Shown: one piece after another, positions 17,338 through 26,398 of the stretch
Layout of the letters: each line of letters begins with the position of its first letter
How positions within the stretch are numbered: the stretch's first letter is position 1
From: Thioalkalivibrio sp. ALE14
GTDB taxonomy: Bacteria; Pseudomonadota; Gammaproteobacteria; Ectothiorhodospirales; Ectothiorhodospiraceae
DNA: 64,000 nt
NCBI RefSeq assembly: GCF_000376845.1
Contig: NZ_AQXY01000029.1
Location: 186,001 to 250,000 of the forward strand
Reading direction: 5' to 3'
Notes under the pieces: generated by a model
Seen by the model: only the letters and a program-made list of their open reading frames with translations
The model's database searches: none
Told to the model about the DNA's origin: nothing
Position numbers and translations under genes: made by a program

Positions 17338-18522
17338 ATGCAGGCAAAATCCTTTCTCCCCCCACAGCGCACCCTGATGGGCCCCGGCCCCTCCGACGTG
17401 AACCCGCGCGTGCTGAGCGCGATGAGCCGCCCGATTATCGGCCACCTGGACCCGGTGTTCGTCGGCATGATGGAGGAGATGAAGGGCCTGCTGCAGTACG
17501 CCTTCCAGACCAGCAACGCCCTGACCCTGCCGGTCTCCGCCCCCGGGTCCGCCGGCATGGAGACCTGCTTCGTGAACCTGGTCGAGCCGGGCGACAAGGT
17601 CATCGTCTGCATCAACGGCGTGTTCGGTACCCGCATGAAGGAGAACGTCGAGCGCTGCGGCGGCACCGCCGTGGTGGTCGAGGACGACTGGGGCGCCCCG
17701 GTCTCCCCGCAGAAGGTCGAGGACGCGCTGAAGGGCAACCCGGATGCGAAGATCCTGGCCTTTGTGCACGCCGAGACCTCCACCGGGGCGCGCTCGGATG
17801 TCGAGACCCTGTGCCGCCTGGCCCGCGAGCATGACTGCCTGAGCATCGTCGACTCGGTCACCGGCCTCGCCGGCAGCCCGCTGTACGTGGACGACTGGGG
17901 CGTGGACGCGATCTACTCCGGCTCGCAGAAGTGCCTCTCCTGCACCCCCGGCCTGTCGCCGGTCAGCTTCAGCGAGCGCGCGGTGGAACGCATCCAGGCG
18001 CGCAGCCACAAGGTCCAGAGCTGGTTCCTCGACCTGAACCTGGTCATGGGCTACTGGGGTGGCGGCGGCAAGCGCGCCTACCACCACACCGCGCCGATCA
18101 ACGCCCTGTATGCCCTGCATGAATCGCTGGTGATCCTCGCCGAGGAAGGCCTGGAGAACAGCTGGTCGCGCCACGATCGTCATCACGATGCCCTGCGCGC
18201 CGGCCTCGAGGCCATGGGTCTGAGCTTCCTGGTCGATGCCGAGCATCGCCTGCCGCAGCTGAACACCATCCACGTGCCCGAGGGCGTGGACGAGGCCGCG
18301 GTACGCAGCGAACTGCTGAACCGCTACGGCCTGGAGATCGGCGCCGGACTCGGCCCGTACGCCGGCAAGGTCTGGCGCATCGGCCTGATGGGCTACGGCG
18401 CCAACGAGAAGAACGTGCTGTTGTGCCTGTCCGCGCTGGAGGCCGTGCTGGCCGACATGGGGGCCGTCACCCCGGGTCGCGCCATGCCCGCCGCCCGGGC
18501 CGCCTACGCGCAGCAGGGCTGA
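17338..18522 (+). CDS. Class V aminotransferase: alanine/serine-glyoxylate aminotransferase
   Basis: Transfers an amino group to glyoxylate, giving glycine. The 394 residues form a complete fold type I class V aminotransferase. It begins MGPGPSDVNPRVL, has the PLP-lysine segment YSGSQKCLSC, and ends with the RIGLMGYGA region typical of AGT/SGAT enzymes. The amino donor (alanine or serine) cannot be decided from sequence. It lies 64 nt downstream of glcF on the same strand, so glycolate oxidation and glyoxylate amination are probably co-expressed. Confidence 0.9.
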   Translation: MQAKSFLPPQRTLMGPGPSDVNPRVLSAMSRPIIGHLDPVFVGMMEEMKGLLQYAFQTSNALTLPVSAPGSAGMETCFVNLVEPGDKVIVCINGVFGTRMKENVERCGGTAVVVEDDWGAPVSPQKVEDALKGNPDAKILAFVHAETSTGARSDVETLCRLAREHDCLSIVDSVTGLAGSPLYVDDWGVDAIYSGSQKCLSCTPGLSPVSFSERAVERIQARSHKVQSWFLDLNLVMGYWGGGGKRAYHHTAPINALYALHESLVILAEEGLENSWSRHDRHHDALRAGLEAMGLSFLVDAEHRLPQLNTIHVPEGVDEAAVRSELLNRYGLEIGAGLGPYAGKVWRIGLMGYGANEKNVLLCLSALEAVLADMGAVTPGRAMPAARAAYAQQG

Positions 18523-18594
18523 ATCCACATACCACCAGGGGCCACCGCGTCCGTGCACGCGGGCGGCCCCGCGAGACCCAACGGGAGGCGCACG

Positions 18595-18924
18595 ATGACG
18601 CTGAGTGAACTGCTGCAGTATCTGGATGAACACATGGACGGCGTGTTCCTGGACGGCGACCCCGCCGCGTCGCTGGAAAAGGCGCGTAGCGGCGAACACC
18701 GCAACCCCATCGCGGCCGAGGTCGTCGTCGCGCTGATGGACGGGGCCGGCGCCGACAGCCCGGACACCACCCTGGAGCGCGCCGAGGCGGTCAAGTCCAT
18801 CGGCCCGACGCGCCTGAAATACATGGGGGATGACGCCCCGGTGGAGGGCTTCCGCCTGGTGGAGAAGACCATCGTCACGATCGACGCCGCCTACAACGAG
18901 GAGGCCCTCGCCTCGCGCGGCTGA
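18595..18924 (+). CDS. Small acidic protein of unknown function
   Basis: A 109-residue acidic, soluble protein; I do not recognise the family. It has a convincing start: ATG at 18595 with GGGAGGCG just upstream. Codon use matches the neighbouring genes. No signal peptide, membrane segment or metal motif is visible. It follows the aminotransferase gene by 72 nt and may be the last gene of the glycolate operon. Co-occurrence with glycolate genes in other genomes would be the useful test of its role. Confidence 0.6.
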   Translation: MTLSELLQYLDEHMDGVFLDGDPAASLEKARSGEHRNPIAAEVVVALMDGAGADSPDTTLERAEAVKSIGPTRLKYMGDDAPVEGFRLVEKTIVTIDAAYNEEALASRG

Positions 18925-19088
18925 CCCCACCTGCCCTGCCATCATCCCGGAAACCGCGCAGCGGTTATCCGGGATCTCCGACGCCGGAACAGACCAAGGC
19001 GGAGGAGAATTGTGGACGCGGAAGCTCCCGGCTCCGCGCTTCGCTGCAGCCGGGATGACGGGCCGGGCGAGCCTTCCGGAAGGGCTAG
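18925..19088. repeat. 'GTCATCCCGG' palindromic repeat, copy 1
   Basis: The segment from about 18940 to 19061 starts ATCATCCCGGAAACCGCGCA and ends GCAGCCGGGATGAC, forming a stem-loop of outer GTCATCCCGG arms. A related copy lies at about 30946-31048. The pattern is a common proteobacterial intergenic repeat. It fills most of the space between the small unknown gene and the MITE; no gene is present. Confidence 0.65.
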
Positions 19089-19367
19089 GGAAACACTGAT
19101 TAATGCACACGCTCGCGTTGGCACGCCAGGTTTTCCGAGACAAGGCGCGCCGTGCAGCGGGTAGTGGTTCTACCCGCAAGCGGTGCAACGCAGGATCGGG
19201 GAACCTGGGGTACCAACCCCACAACTTAATGAACGAAGGGGCTCGGCCGCTTTTGCGCGCGCACGGCGTTGCGGGTCCTTTGTGCAGAATGACTGCACGG
19301 CAGTCGCCGCGCCTTGTTCGCACGCAAAAGCGATCGAGCGCGAGCGCGTGCATGAATCAGTGTTTCC
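19089..19367. mobile_element. MITE with IS5-like ends, copy 1 (279 bp)
   Basis: A non-coding element bounded by near-perfect terminal inverted repeats (GGAAACACTGATTAATGCAC at the left; the inverse reading in GTGCATGAATCAGTGTTTCC at the right). It is flanked on both sides by CTAG (19085-19088 and 19368-19371), a 4-bp target duplication of the kind made by the IS5 group. Inside are hairpins such as GCGGGTAGTGGTTCTACCCGC-like arms. No transposase is encoded, so movement would need one in trans. A second copy, in opposite orientation and closely similar throughout, lies at 57245-57539. Its right CTAG supplies the PAP2 stop codon. Confidence 0.85.
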
Positions 19368-19898
19368 CTAGAACAGCCCCGCGACCCAGAGCACCGCACC
19401 CGCCATCGAGGCCCCGATCAGCGCGCCCATGGCGATGTCACTGGGATAGTGCAACGCCAGCACCAGCCGCGAGGCGGCTACCAGCGTCGCAAACGGCACC
19501 ACCAGCCAGGCCCAGACCGGGAGCCAGGCCACCAGGACTACGGTGAATCCCACCGCGTGCATGGTGTGGCCGGACGGGAAGCTGAACTCGTCCAGCGGGT
19601 CCACCGTGCGTGCGAACGGACGGTCGCGATGGCAGGGACGCCGCCGGCTGGTGCGCCGCTTCAGCCACTTGTACACCGGCAACGACAGCAGACCGACCAC
19701 CGCCATCTGCAGGCTGACCCATACCGCCTGCGGGCCGTGCAACAACGGCAGCGCCAGCATCAGGACATACCAGGCCACCCCGTCCCCGAGCCGGCTCACC
19801 GCCCCGAAGAAGCCGCTCACGGCACGGCGCCGATTGTAGTGGTTGAACTGCCGGCAGACCGCCAGCTCCAGCTCATCCATCCATTGCAGGACTCGCAT
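19368..19898 (-). CDS. PAP2-family membrane phosphatase
   Basis: An integral membrane phosphatase of the PAP2/PgpB superfamily, 176 residues. The three phosphatase motifs are visible: KRRTSRRRP (KX6RP), FSFPSGHTMHA and SRLVLALHYPSDI. The ATG at 19898 is preceded by AAGGAGGCGCGTG and overlaps the end of the glycosyltransferase gene by 26 nt. Family members dephosphorylate phosphatidate, phosphatidylglycerophosphate or undecaprenyl pyrophosphate. In this lipid cluster release of diacylglycerol is plausible, but this is an inference. Its TAG stop lies inside the CTAG target site of the adjoining MITE. Confidence 0.88.
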   Translation of the reverse strand: MRVLQWMDELELAVCRQFNHYNRRRAVSGFFGAVSRLGDGVAWYVLMLALPLLHGPQAVWVSLQMAVVGLLSLPVYKWLKRRTSRRRPCHRDRPFARTVDPLDEFSFPSGHTMHAVGFTVVLVAWLPVWAWLVVPFATLVAASRLVLALHYPSDIAMGALIGASMAGAVLWVAGLF

Positions 19899-21108
19899 CA
19901 CGCGCCTCCTTCAGGGTTCCCAGACAATGCGCCTCGAACCCGGCCACCACCTCGACCCAGTCGAGCCCGCGGGCATGCGCCCGGGCATTTCGCCCCATCT
20001 CGCCCCAGGCCTCCGAATCCTGCGCGAGCGCGGCAGCCGCTCCGGCAAACGCGGCCGCATCCACGCTCGCTTCGCCCGTAAGGGGCACCCGCACCCCACT
20101 CACCGCGGTCGTCACGTGCTCGTGCGCCGCAGCGGTGTCGAAGGCCAGCACCGGAAGCCCGCTGGCCATGGCCTCGATCACCACGTTGCCGAAGGTCTCG
20201 GAGGTCGACGGGAACAGGAACAGGTCAGCGCTGGCGTAGTGCTGGGCCAGGGCCTGCCCCACCTGCTGCCCGGTAAAGATCACGTCCGTATGCGCCCGTT
20301 CCAGTGCGGCCCGCGAAGGACCGTCCCCAACCAGGACCAGGCGCGCCTCCGGCAACTGCGGCTGTAGCGCGCGAAAGGCTTCGATGACCAGCGCGAGGTT
20401 CTTCTCCGGTGCCAGCCGGCCCACGTACAGCACCACCGGTGTGGCGGTTCCGGCGCCCCACTGGCGGCGCAGGCGCGACGAGCGTCGCGCCGGGGTGAAG
20501 CGCCGGGTATCGACGCCCCGCGCCATGACCCGTACCCGTTCGAAGCCTTGCGCCGCGAGCGTGGCCGCCAGCGCCTGCGTCGGGGCCAGCGTCACGTCGC
20601 AGCGGTTGTGAAAGCGCCGGAGAATCGACCGCACTGCGGGCGTCAACCAGCCGACGCCGTAGTAGCGCGCATAGCCATCAAAGTGGGTGTGAAACCCCGC
20701 GATCACCGGGATCCCGAGACGCCGCGCCGCGCCCAGGGCCGAGTGGCCCAGGGGGCCTTCGGTGGCGATGTACACCGCGTCCGGCCGGTTTTCCGTCCAC
20801 AGGCCCTGCAGGCGACGGCGGGCGGGGAGCCCCATGCGCAGGCCGCTGTAACCCGGGATCGGCAGGCCGGGCAGCAGCCGGTCCCCGGGATCGCGGGCAT
20901 CCGGATCGTCACGCAGCGCCAAGGCCTCGCCCGGCTGCCGGGGACGGAACACCTGCACGCGATGACCGCGATCGCGCATCCCTTCGACCAGGCGCGCGAG
21001 GGTATGGGCGACGCCATTGACCTCCGGCGGCCAGGTCTCGGTGACCAGGGCCAGGTGAAGCGAAATTCGGGGCGGGCGGCGGGATTCGGTGCCGGACCGG
21101 GGCGACAT
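19873..21108 (-). CDS. GT4-family glycosyltransferase
   Basis: A 411-residue GT-B glycosyltransferase. The N-terminal domain begins LALVTETWPPEVNGVAHTL, the usual start of the MgtA/SqdX/PimB-like group. The C-terminal nucleotide-sugar domain has LYVGRLAPEKNLALVIEAF and the EX7E motif in SETFGNVVIEAMASGLP. The ATG at 21108 has a good GAGAGGG ribosome-binding site; the longer frame to 21297 is not used. Relatives attach sugars to diacylglycerol or phosphatidylinositol. Given the acyltransferases upstream and the lipid phosphatase downstream, glycolipid synthesis is the best guess. Acceptor and donor sugar are unknown. Confidence 0.87.
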   Translation of the reverse strand: MSPRSGTESRRPPRISLHLALVTETWPPEVNGVAHTLARLVEGMRDRGHRVQVFRPRQPGEALALRDDPDARDPGDRLLPGLPIPGYSGLRMGLPARRRLQGLWTENRPDAVYIATEGPLGHSALGAARRLGIPVIAGFHTHFDGYARYYGVGWLTPAVRSILRRFHNRCDVTLAPTQALAATLAAQGFERVRVMARGVDTRRFTPARRSSRLRRQWGAGTATPVVLYVGRLAPEKNLALVIEAFRALQPQLPEARLVLVGDGPSRAALERAHTDVIFTGQQVGQALAQHYASADLFLFPSTSETFGNVVIEAMASGLPVLAFDTAAAHEHVTTAVSGVRVPLTGEASVDAAAFAGAAAALAQDSEAWGEMGRNARAHARGLDWVEVVAGFEAHCLGTLKEARDASPAMDG

Positions 21109-21131
21109 GATGAATCCCTCTCCGCCCGTCG

Positions 21132-21908
21132 CTATGCAGAAGCGCGGGCGGTTGCGCGGCCCGATGGCGGATCGACCGGCAGGCCGAGGACCTCGACGAT
21201 GGCGCTGCGAGACCCGTCCGCGAGGGCACGCCGCTCCTGGTCCAGGGTTTCCAGCGGCGCCAGGAAGTGCAGATCCACGTGCGTCTCGCGGCGGCACAGC
21301 AACTGCCAGACATTGGGGATCAGGCGGTCGCGATCGGCATAGGAGACAGGCACCGGGCCGTCGGGCAGGCGTTCGTAGGCCAGCGCCACCGGCTGCACCG
21401 GGTGGCGGGTGCCGGTCACGGCCGCGAACAGTCGCGGATGAAAGCGGCGCACGAACTCGCCGCGGCTGGTCGTGCCCTCAGGGAACACCACGAAGTGACG
21501 CCCCTCTTCCAGGCCGGCCTGCATGGCTTCTACGTGGGCGGAGGCCTGGTGCGCGCCGCGCTCGATGAAACGGGTGTCGTGCTGACGCGCCAGCCAGCCG
21601 ATGATTGGCCAGCGCGCGATCTCCGCCTTGGACAGGAAGCACGGATCCACCGCCGCCCCGATCAGCGGGATGTCCAGCCAGGAGACGTGATTCGCCACCA
21701 CCAGCGAGGGCTGCCGGGGTGGCTCGCCGTGGACCCGGAAACGCACACCCGCAATCCACAGGGCGCGGTCATACCAGGCCCGGCGGACGCGACTGCGCTC
21801 CTCGAAACCGGCTTCGCGACGGGCCATCCGCCAGGTCAGCCAGACCCCTGCCAGCATGTGCAGCACGATGCGCATCAGTCTACCCAGGGCCCGCAGTGTT
21901 CCGGTCAT
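21132..21908 (-). CDS. olsA: 1-acyl-glycerol-3-phosphate/lyso-ornithine-lipid acyltransferase (OlsA/PlsC family)
   Basis: A membrane-bound O-acyltransferase of 258 residues with the HX4D motif NHVSWLD and the acceptor motif FPEGTTSRG. Next to the OlsB-like gene this is most likely OlsA, which adds the second fatty acid to lyso-ornithine lipid. PlsC activity cannot be excluded. The ATG at 21908 begins the N-terminal hydrophobic segment and overlaps the olsB end by 29 nt, consistent with one transcript olsB-olsA-GT4-PAP2. Confidence 0.82.
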   Translation of the reverse strand: MTGTLRALGRLMRIVLHMLAGVWLTWRMARREAGFEERSRVRRAWYDRALWIAGVRFRVHGEPPRQPSLVVANHVSWLDIPLIGAAVDPCFLSKAEIARWPIIGWLARQHDTRFIERGAHQASAHVEAMQAGLEEGRHFVVFPEGTTSRGEFVRRFHPRLFAAVTGTRHPVQPVALAYERLPDGPVPVSYADRDRLIPNVWQLLCRRETHVDLHFLAPLETLDQERRALADGSRSAIVEVLGLPVDPPSGRATARASA

Positions 21909-22695
21909 GCTCCGTTCCTCGGCTTGCGGGCGCCGCGGCGCCCAGGAAGTGCCGATGGTAACGGTCCGGCATGGCGCGCACATCCAGCAGGACGAGCACG
22001 TCCGCCACGTTGAAGTCGGGATCGAAACAGGCCTCGCCGCAGACCCGGGCCCCCAGGCGCAGGTAGGCCTTCAGCAGCGGCGGCATGCCGCTGCGACTGG
22101 GCGTCCCGTGGCAGATGGTCAGGGCATTCGGGAGCGGCCGGCGCGGCGTGACCCGCAGGCGCGACGGGGCCCGGTGGAACATGCGCAGCCAGGCCAGCTG
22201 GGCCGGCGTCTTGTCGGTCAGCGGCAGGCTCGCACAGCCCATCAGATAGTCGAAGCGATGGGCGTTCATGAAGCGCGCCAGACCGGTCCACAGCGCGTTG
22301 ATCGCAGCGCCCTGGCGATGGTCGGCGCGCACGCAGGTACGACCGACTTCCAGGGTCCGGCCGGGCAGGTTCATCAGCGGGCCCAGCTCGAACTCCGACA
22401 ATGAATAGAAGCCGCCGGCGGTGCTCGCGCTCTCCTCCGTCAGGATGCGCGTGCAGGCCACCACACAGCCGGAACGCCGTTCGCGCACCAGCAGGTGATG
22501 GCAGTACGGGTCCAGGGGATCGCGATCCAGGCCCGAGGCGGTATCCGGAAGTGCCGCACCCATCTCGCCGGCGAAGACCTCGTGGCGCAGGCGCTGGGCC
22601 GCTTCCAGGTCGCCGGGACTGGAGGCCAGATGAACCTGGTAGGCAGTTTCGGCATCCGCGGGCAATGCGGACGGGGAGCGAAGCGGTGCGGTCAT
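21880..22695 (-). CDS. olsB: OlsB-like ornithine N-acyltransferase (acyl-ACP dependent)
   Basis: Expected to transfer a 3-hydroxyacyl group from ACP to the alpha-amino group of ornithine, the first step of the phosphorus-free ornithine lipids. The 271 residues show the hemolysin/OlsB-type GNAT pattern: LRHEVFAGEMGA near residue 35, DPLDPYCHHLLV, EVGRTCVRADHRQGAAINALW, and a C-terminal FDPDFNVADVLVLLD. The ATG at 22695 has GGAGGTCGCC upstream. It is the first gene of the lipid cluster. A single perfect Pho half-site (CTGTCAT, minus strand 22769-22763) precedes it. Confidence 0.83.
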   Translation of the reverse strand: MTAPLRSPSALPADAETAYQVHLASSPGDLEAAQRLRHEVFAGEMGAALPDTASGLDRDPLDPYCHHLLVRERRSGCVVACTRILTEESASTAGGFYSLSEFELGPLMNLPGRTLEVGRTCVRADHRQGAAINALWTGLARFMNAHRFDYLMGCASLPLTDKTPAQLAWLRMFHRAPSRLRVTPRRPLPNALTICHGTPSRSGMPPLLKAYLRLGARVCGEACFDPDFNVADVLVLLDVRAMPDRYHRHFLGAAAPASRGTEHDRNTAGPG

Positions 22696-22802
22696 GGTGG
22701 CGACCTCCGGTTGAACTGTCCCGGAGACTACGCCGCGTGGTTGACCACCCCGTGTAGGAACGATGACAGCCGCGTGAATCCGTTGCCGTACCAATGGCCG
22801 GC

Positions 22803-22850
22803 AACAATACCCTGCGGGGTGCGGGCCACGGCGGCCCGAACCCCGCAGGG
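22803..22850 (-). terminator. Strong hairpin after the rhodanese gene
   Basis: On the minus strand, 25 nt after the rhodanese stop, CCCTGCGGGG pairs with CCCCGCAGGG (22841-22850 with 22810-22819), and GGGCC/GGCCC extends the stem inward. The following TATTGTTG is only moderately U-rich. It probably terminates the rhodanese transcript before the lipid cluster. Confidence 0.6.
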
Positions 22851-22874
22851 ATTACGGCTGTTGGGGCGCGAGTC

Positions 22875-23288
22875 CTACGGCAGCGGGCCGTCGTAGGCGC
22901 CGGATTCCACCGGCAGGTCCTCGGCTTCCCAGCCCTTGATGCCGCCGGCAATGTTCACCACGTTGGTAAAGCCCATGTCCTGCAGCCGCTGCACGGACAT
23001 CGCGGCACGGCCGCCGGTCGCGCACATCACGGCCACCGGCTTCTCGCGCGCATTCACCAGGGCGTCGATGCGGTGCGGGGTGTTGGGATCGGCCGCGCCT
23101 TCCAGCAGGCCGCGCGGGACGAGGATGGACTTCGGCGCGTGCATCTTTTCGAACTCGTAGGGCTCGCGCACATCGACCACCAGCCAGTCCTCGCCGTTCT
23201 CCATCTTCTCGGCGAGATCCGCCGGGGCGATCTCCTTCACGTTCTGCCGCGCCTCGGCGACGAAATCCATCAGTTTCTTCTCGCTCAT
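22875..23288 (-). CDS. Cytoplasmic rhodanese-like sulfurtransferase
   Basis: A single rhodanese domain of 137 residues with the active loop CATGGRAA (catalytic Cys followed by Arg) and VVDVREPYEFEKMHAP. There is no signal peptide. In a sulfur oxidiser such a protein could carry persulfide sulfur in the cytoplasm, but partner genes such as tusA or dsrE are not adjacent. The ATG at 23288 (MSEKKLMDF) is preferred over an upstream extension because the latter reads through a REP palindrome. Confidence 0.9.
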   Translation of the reverse strand: MSEKKLMDFVAEARQNVKEIAPADLAEKMENGEDWLVVDVREPYEFEKMHAPKSILVPRGLLEGAADPNTPHRIDALVNAREKPVAVMCATGGRAAMSVQRLQDMGFTNVVNIAGGIKGWEAEDLPVESGAYDGPLP

Positions 23289-23323
23289 TCGAACATTCCC
23301 TTTTGCAATGATCTGGATGTCTT

Positions 23324-23403
23324 TGTAGAGCCTGCTTGCAGGCGAATGCCCCTGCCCGCATCCGACTCTGGCAGGGGCATTCGCCTGCAAGCAGGCTCCT
23401 ACA
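23324..23403. repeat. REP-like palindrome
   Basis: TGTAGAGCCTGCTTGCAGGC at the left and the inverse GCCTGCAAGCAGGCTCCTACA at the right form arms of more than 30 bp that continue through GAATGCCCCTGCC/GGCAGGGGCATTC. The core AGCCTGCTTGCAGGCGAATG is of the type found repeated in Pseudomonas and related gammaproteobacteria. It lies between the rhodanese and YyaL genes and could act as a bidirectional transcript end. Confidence 0.8.
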
Positions 23404-23446
23404 CACCGGACTTCTCTATTCTACCGTGGGTGCGCGACCGGGTGAT

Positions 23447-25480
23447 TCAACCCGGTGCAAGTGCGCCTTCCAGCGCAGCGGGATCGGTCACGGGCGCTTC
23501 GCATTGCAGGCCGCGACAGAGATAGGCGCGCACGCCCGTCTCCGGGGCCGCCTTCTCCGCCAGCGCGTCCGGCAGGTTTCCGGACTGTGCGGGAATCGCG
23601 AAGGCCCAGACCGGGACATCCTGCGCCCGCAGGCGCTGCTGCCAGTCGGGCAGGTCAGCGGCCGTCCCGCGCAGCACGACCAGGGCCGGCGGCTGGTAGT
23701 GGATGTCCAGCGCCATCAGCAGGCTCATGTGTCCCACCGGGGCCTGCTCGATCATCGGTCCGGCGTTGGCGAGGGTGCGCTCGGCCGCCTCGAGGTACCG
23801 TGGCTCGGCCAGCAGGAACCCCAGCTTCTGCAAGGCCTGCGCCGCGACACCGTTGCCGTTGGCCATGGCATCGTCCGCATAGACCTTCGGCCGCTGGATC
23901 AAGGCCTCGTGGTCGCGGGCGGTGAAGAAGAAACCGCCGTGCCCGGAATCCTCGAACTCCGCCAACAGGGTGTCGGCTAGCGTGGTGGCCCAGGCCAGCA
24001 ACTCGCTGTCCCACTCGGCCTCCAGCAGCGTCAGCGTGGCCTCCAGCAACAGGGCGTGATCGTCCAGATAGGCGCGCGGCATCGCGCCGGTCGCCCCCTC
24101 GCGCACGCTGGCGTACAAGCGGCCGTCGCGCCACAGACGCTCGCGCACGGCGGTCATCGCCTCGCGTGCCAGGCGCAACCATTCCGGGCGCTCCAGGGCG
24201 CGCGCGGCACGCGCCAGGCCCGAGATCATCAGGGCATTCCAGGCGCCCAGGATCTTCTCGTCGCGATGCGGTCGCACCCGGTCCTGGCGTGCCGCGAGCA
24301 GGCGTTCGCGGGCCCGGTCCAGGCGCGTGTTCGCCTCCGCCTCGTCGATCCCCAGCGCATCCGCGACGGTCGCCGCTGGTGCCACCTCGTGCAGATGCCA
24401 GCGCCCCTCGAAATTGGCCGGGCCGTTCAGTCCCCAGACCCGGCTGGCGACGGCCCACTCGTCCTCCGTCAGGAGCGCCTGGACCGTCTCCGGGTCCCAG
24501 ACATAGAAGCGTCCCTCCTCGCCCTCGGAGTCCGCGTCCAGGCTCGAGTAGAAGGCCCCGGATGCATCCCGCATTTCGCGCTCCAACCAGGCCACCGTCT
24601 GCTCCACGACCCGTCGGGCCCGGGTATCGCCGTTGGCCGCGCGCTCGGCGTAGAGCCCCAACAGGGGACCGTTGTCGTAGAGCATCTTCTCGAAGTGCGG
24701 GATCATCCAGCGGGCATCCACCGAATAGCGGCAGAAGCCGCCCCCCACCTGATCGAAGATGCCGCCCGAGGCCATCGCGTCCAGGGTGCGCCCCAGCATG
24801 CGTTCGGCCTCGCCATCGCCATGACGGGCCGCGTGCCAGGCCAGCCACTCGAGCGAGGCCGGGTGGGGGAACTTGGGGGCATCCCCGAAGCCACCGAACT
24901 GACCGTCGAAGGTCTGCGCCAGTTCCGCGCGCCCCTTGTCGATGACACTGAGCGCGGGAACCGCAGCACCCGCGGGGCGGTAGATCCGGCCCAGCGCCTG
25001 CTGCAGCGATTCGTTCTGGCGCTGGATCTCGTCGGGGTGCTCGGCGAGGAAGTCGGCCACCCGTGTCATCAGATCCACGAACGACGGCAGGCCGTGGCGC
25101 GGGGTGCTCGGGAAATACGTCCCGGCAAAGAACGGCACCTGGTCCGGCGTCAGGAAGACCGTCAATGGCCAGCCACCGGGGCGCTGCGACAGCAACATGT
25201 GCGCATTCTGGTAGATGCGGTCAAGGTCGGGACGCTCCTCGCGATCCACCTTGATGTTGACGAAGCGCTCGTTCATCACCGCGGCGGTGTCCGGGTCCTC
25301 GAAGGACTCGTGCGCCATCACATGGCACCAGTGGCAGGCGGAGTAGCCGATCGAGAGCAGGATCGGCTTGCCCTCGCGGCGGGCGCGTTCCAGCGCCTCC
25401 TCGCCCCAGGGGTACCAGTCCACGGGGTTGTCGGCGTGCTGCAACAGATAAGGGCTGCTGGCCCCGGCCAGTCGATTCAT
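23447..25480 (-). CDS. YyaL/SSP411-like thioredoxin-domain protein (DUF255)
   Basis: A 677-residue protein. It has an N-terminal thioredoxin-like DUF255 domain ([19 protein letters not shown]; redox motif [10 protein letters not shown]) and a large alpha/alpha-barrel domain related to six-hairpin glycosidases ([43 protein letters not shown]). The family is highly conserved but its biochemical role is unproven. The ATG at 25480 ([13 protein letters not shown]) starts exactly at the conserved N-terminus. It is divergent from lgt, with 101 nt between the starts. Confidence 0.92.
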   Translation of the reverse strand: MNRLAGASSPYLLQHADNPVDWYPWGEEALERARREGKPILLSIGYSACHWCHVMAHESFEDPDTAAVMNERFVNIKVDREERPDLDRIYQNAHMLLSQRPGGWPLTVFLTPDQVPFFAGTYFPSTPRHGLPSFVDLMTRVADFLAEHPDEIQRQNESLQQALGRIYRPAGAAVPALSVIDKGRAELAQTFDGQFGGFGDAPKFPHPASLEWLAWHAARHGDGEAERMLGRTLDAMASGGIFDQVGGGFCRYSVDARWMIPHFEKMLYDNGPLLGLYAERAANGDTRARRVVEQTVAWLEREMRDASGAFYSSLDADSEGEEGRFYVWDPETVQALLTEDEWAVASRVWGLNGPANFEGRWHLHEVAPAATVADALGIDEAEANTRLDRARERLLAARQDRVRPHRDEKILGAWNALMISGLARAARALERPEWLRLAREAMTAVRERLWRDGRLYASVREGATGAMPRAYLDDHALLLEATLTLLEAEWDSELLAWATTLADTLLAEFEDSGHGGFFFTARDHEALIQRPKVYADDAMANGNGVAAQALQKLGFLLAEPRYLEAAERTLANAGPMIEQAPVGHMSLLMALDIHYQPPALVVLRGTAADLPDWQQRLRAQDVPVWAFAIPAQSGNLPDALAEKAAPETGVRAYLCRGLQCEAPVTDPAALEGALAPG

Positions 25481-25581
25481 CGCGCGACCTCCTGGAAAGT
25501 GGATCCGGCTGCCCGCATGCAGGTGCATGCCAGGGTCAGGCCGGGTAGCATGTGCAGCCGGTTTTTCATCCGCAAGCGCCC

Positions 25582-26397
25582 ATGCCCACACACCCGTTTA
25601 TCGACCCGGTCGCGCTGTCCATCGGCCCGCTGACCCTGTACTGGTATGGCCTGATGTACCTGGTCGGCTTCATCGCCTTCTGGGCACTCGGCGTCTGGCG
25701 CACGCGTACCCGCGACTGGGACCCCCTGCACCCGTGGCAGGTGGGCGACCTGCTGTTCTGGGGCGTGATCGGCGTCGTAATCGGCGGGCGCCTCGGGTAT
25801 GCCCTGTTCTACAACCTGGACACCACGCTGGCCGACCCGCTGAGCCTGTTCCGCATCTGGGAGGGCGGCATGGCCTTCCACGGCGGACTCGCCGGGGTAC
25901 TGGTCACCTGCTGGCTGTACGCCCGCAAGATCGGCCAGCCGTTCTTTCGCCTGACCGACTTCATCGCCCCGCTGATCCCGATCGGTCTCGGGGCCGGGCG
26001 CATCGGCAACTGGATCAACGGCGAGCTGTGGGGCAAGCCAACCGACCTGCCCTGGGCGATGGTCTTCCCGGCGGCGGACTACATCCCCCGTCATCCGTCG
26101 CAGCTGTACCAAGCCTTCCTCGAAGGGCTGGTGCTGTTCGTGGTGCTGTGGGTCGTCTCGCGCCAGCCGCGGCGTACCGGACTGATCTCCGGGCTGTTCC
26201 TGACGCTCTACGGCAGCTTCCGGTTCGCGGTCGAGTTCGTTCGCGTGCCGGATGCACACATCGGCTACCTCGCCTTCGACTGGCTCACCATGGGCCAGGC
26301 CCTCAGCCTGCCGGTGATCCTGTTCGGGGTTGCCCTGATCGTCTGGTCACGGCGCAACCCCCTGCCCGCACCCCGTCCGGCCCCGGAGGCCTCCTGA
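25582..26397 (+). CDS. lgt: Prolipoprotein diacylglyceryl transferase
   Basis: Transfers diacylglycerol from phosphatidylglycerol to the lipobox cysteine of prolipoproteins at the inner membrane. It has 271 residues and seven expected membrane helices. The Lgt signature [13 protein letters not shown] and the active-site region FHGGLAG are present. It is followed after one base by thyA and then folA, the standard gammaproteobacterial lgt-thyA-folA order. Confidence 0.96.
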   Translation: MPTHPFIDPVALSIGPLTLYWYGLMYLVGFIAFWALGVWRTRTRDWDPLHPWQVGDLLFWGVIGVVIGGRLGYALFYNLDTTLADPLSLFRIWEGGMAFHGGLAGVLVTCWLYARKIGQPFFRLTDFIAPLIPIGLGAGRIGNWINGELWGKPTDLPWAMVFPAADYIPRHPSQLYQAFLEGLVLFVVLWVVSRQPRRTGLISGLFLTLYGSFRFAVEFVRVPDAHIGYLAFDWLTMGQALSLPVILFGVALIVWSRRNPLPAPRPAPEAS

Positions 26398-26398
26398 G

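Noticed and set aside
22763-22780. Full Pho box upstream of olsB
   Set aside because: Only one half-site (CTGTCAT) is good; the second half at 11-bp spacing matches poorly, so it is not listed as a regulatory feature.
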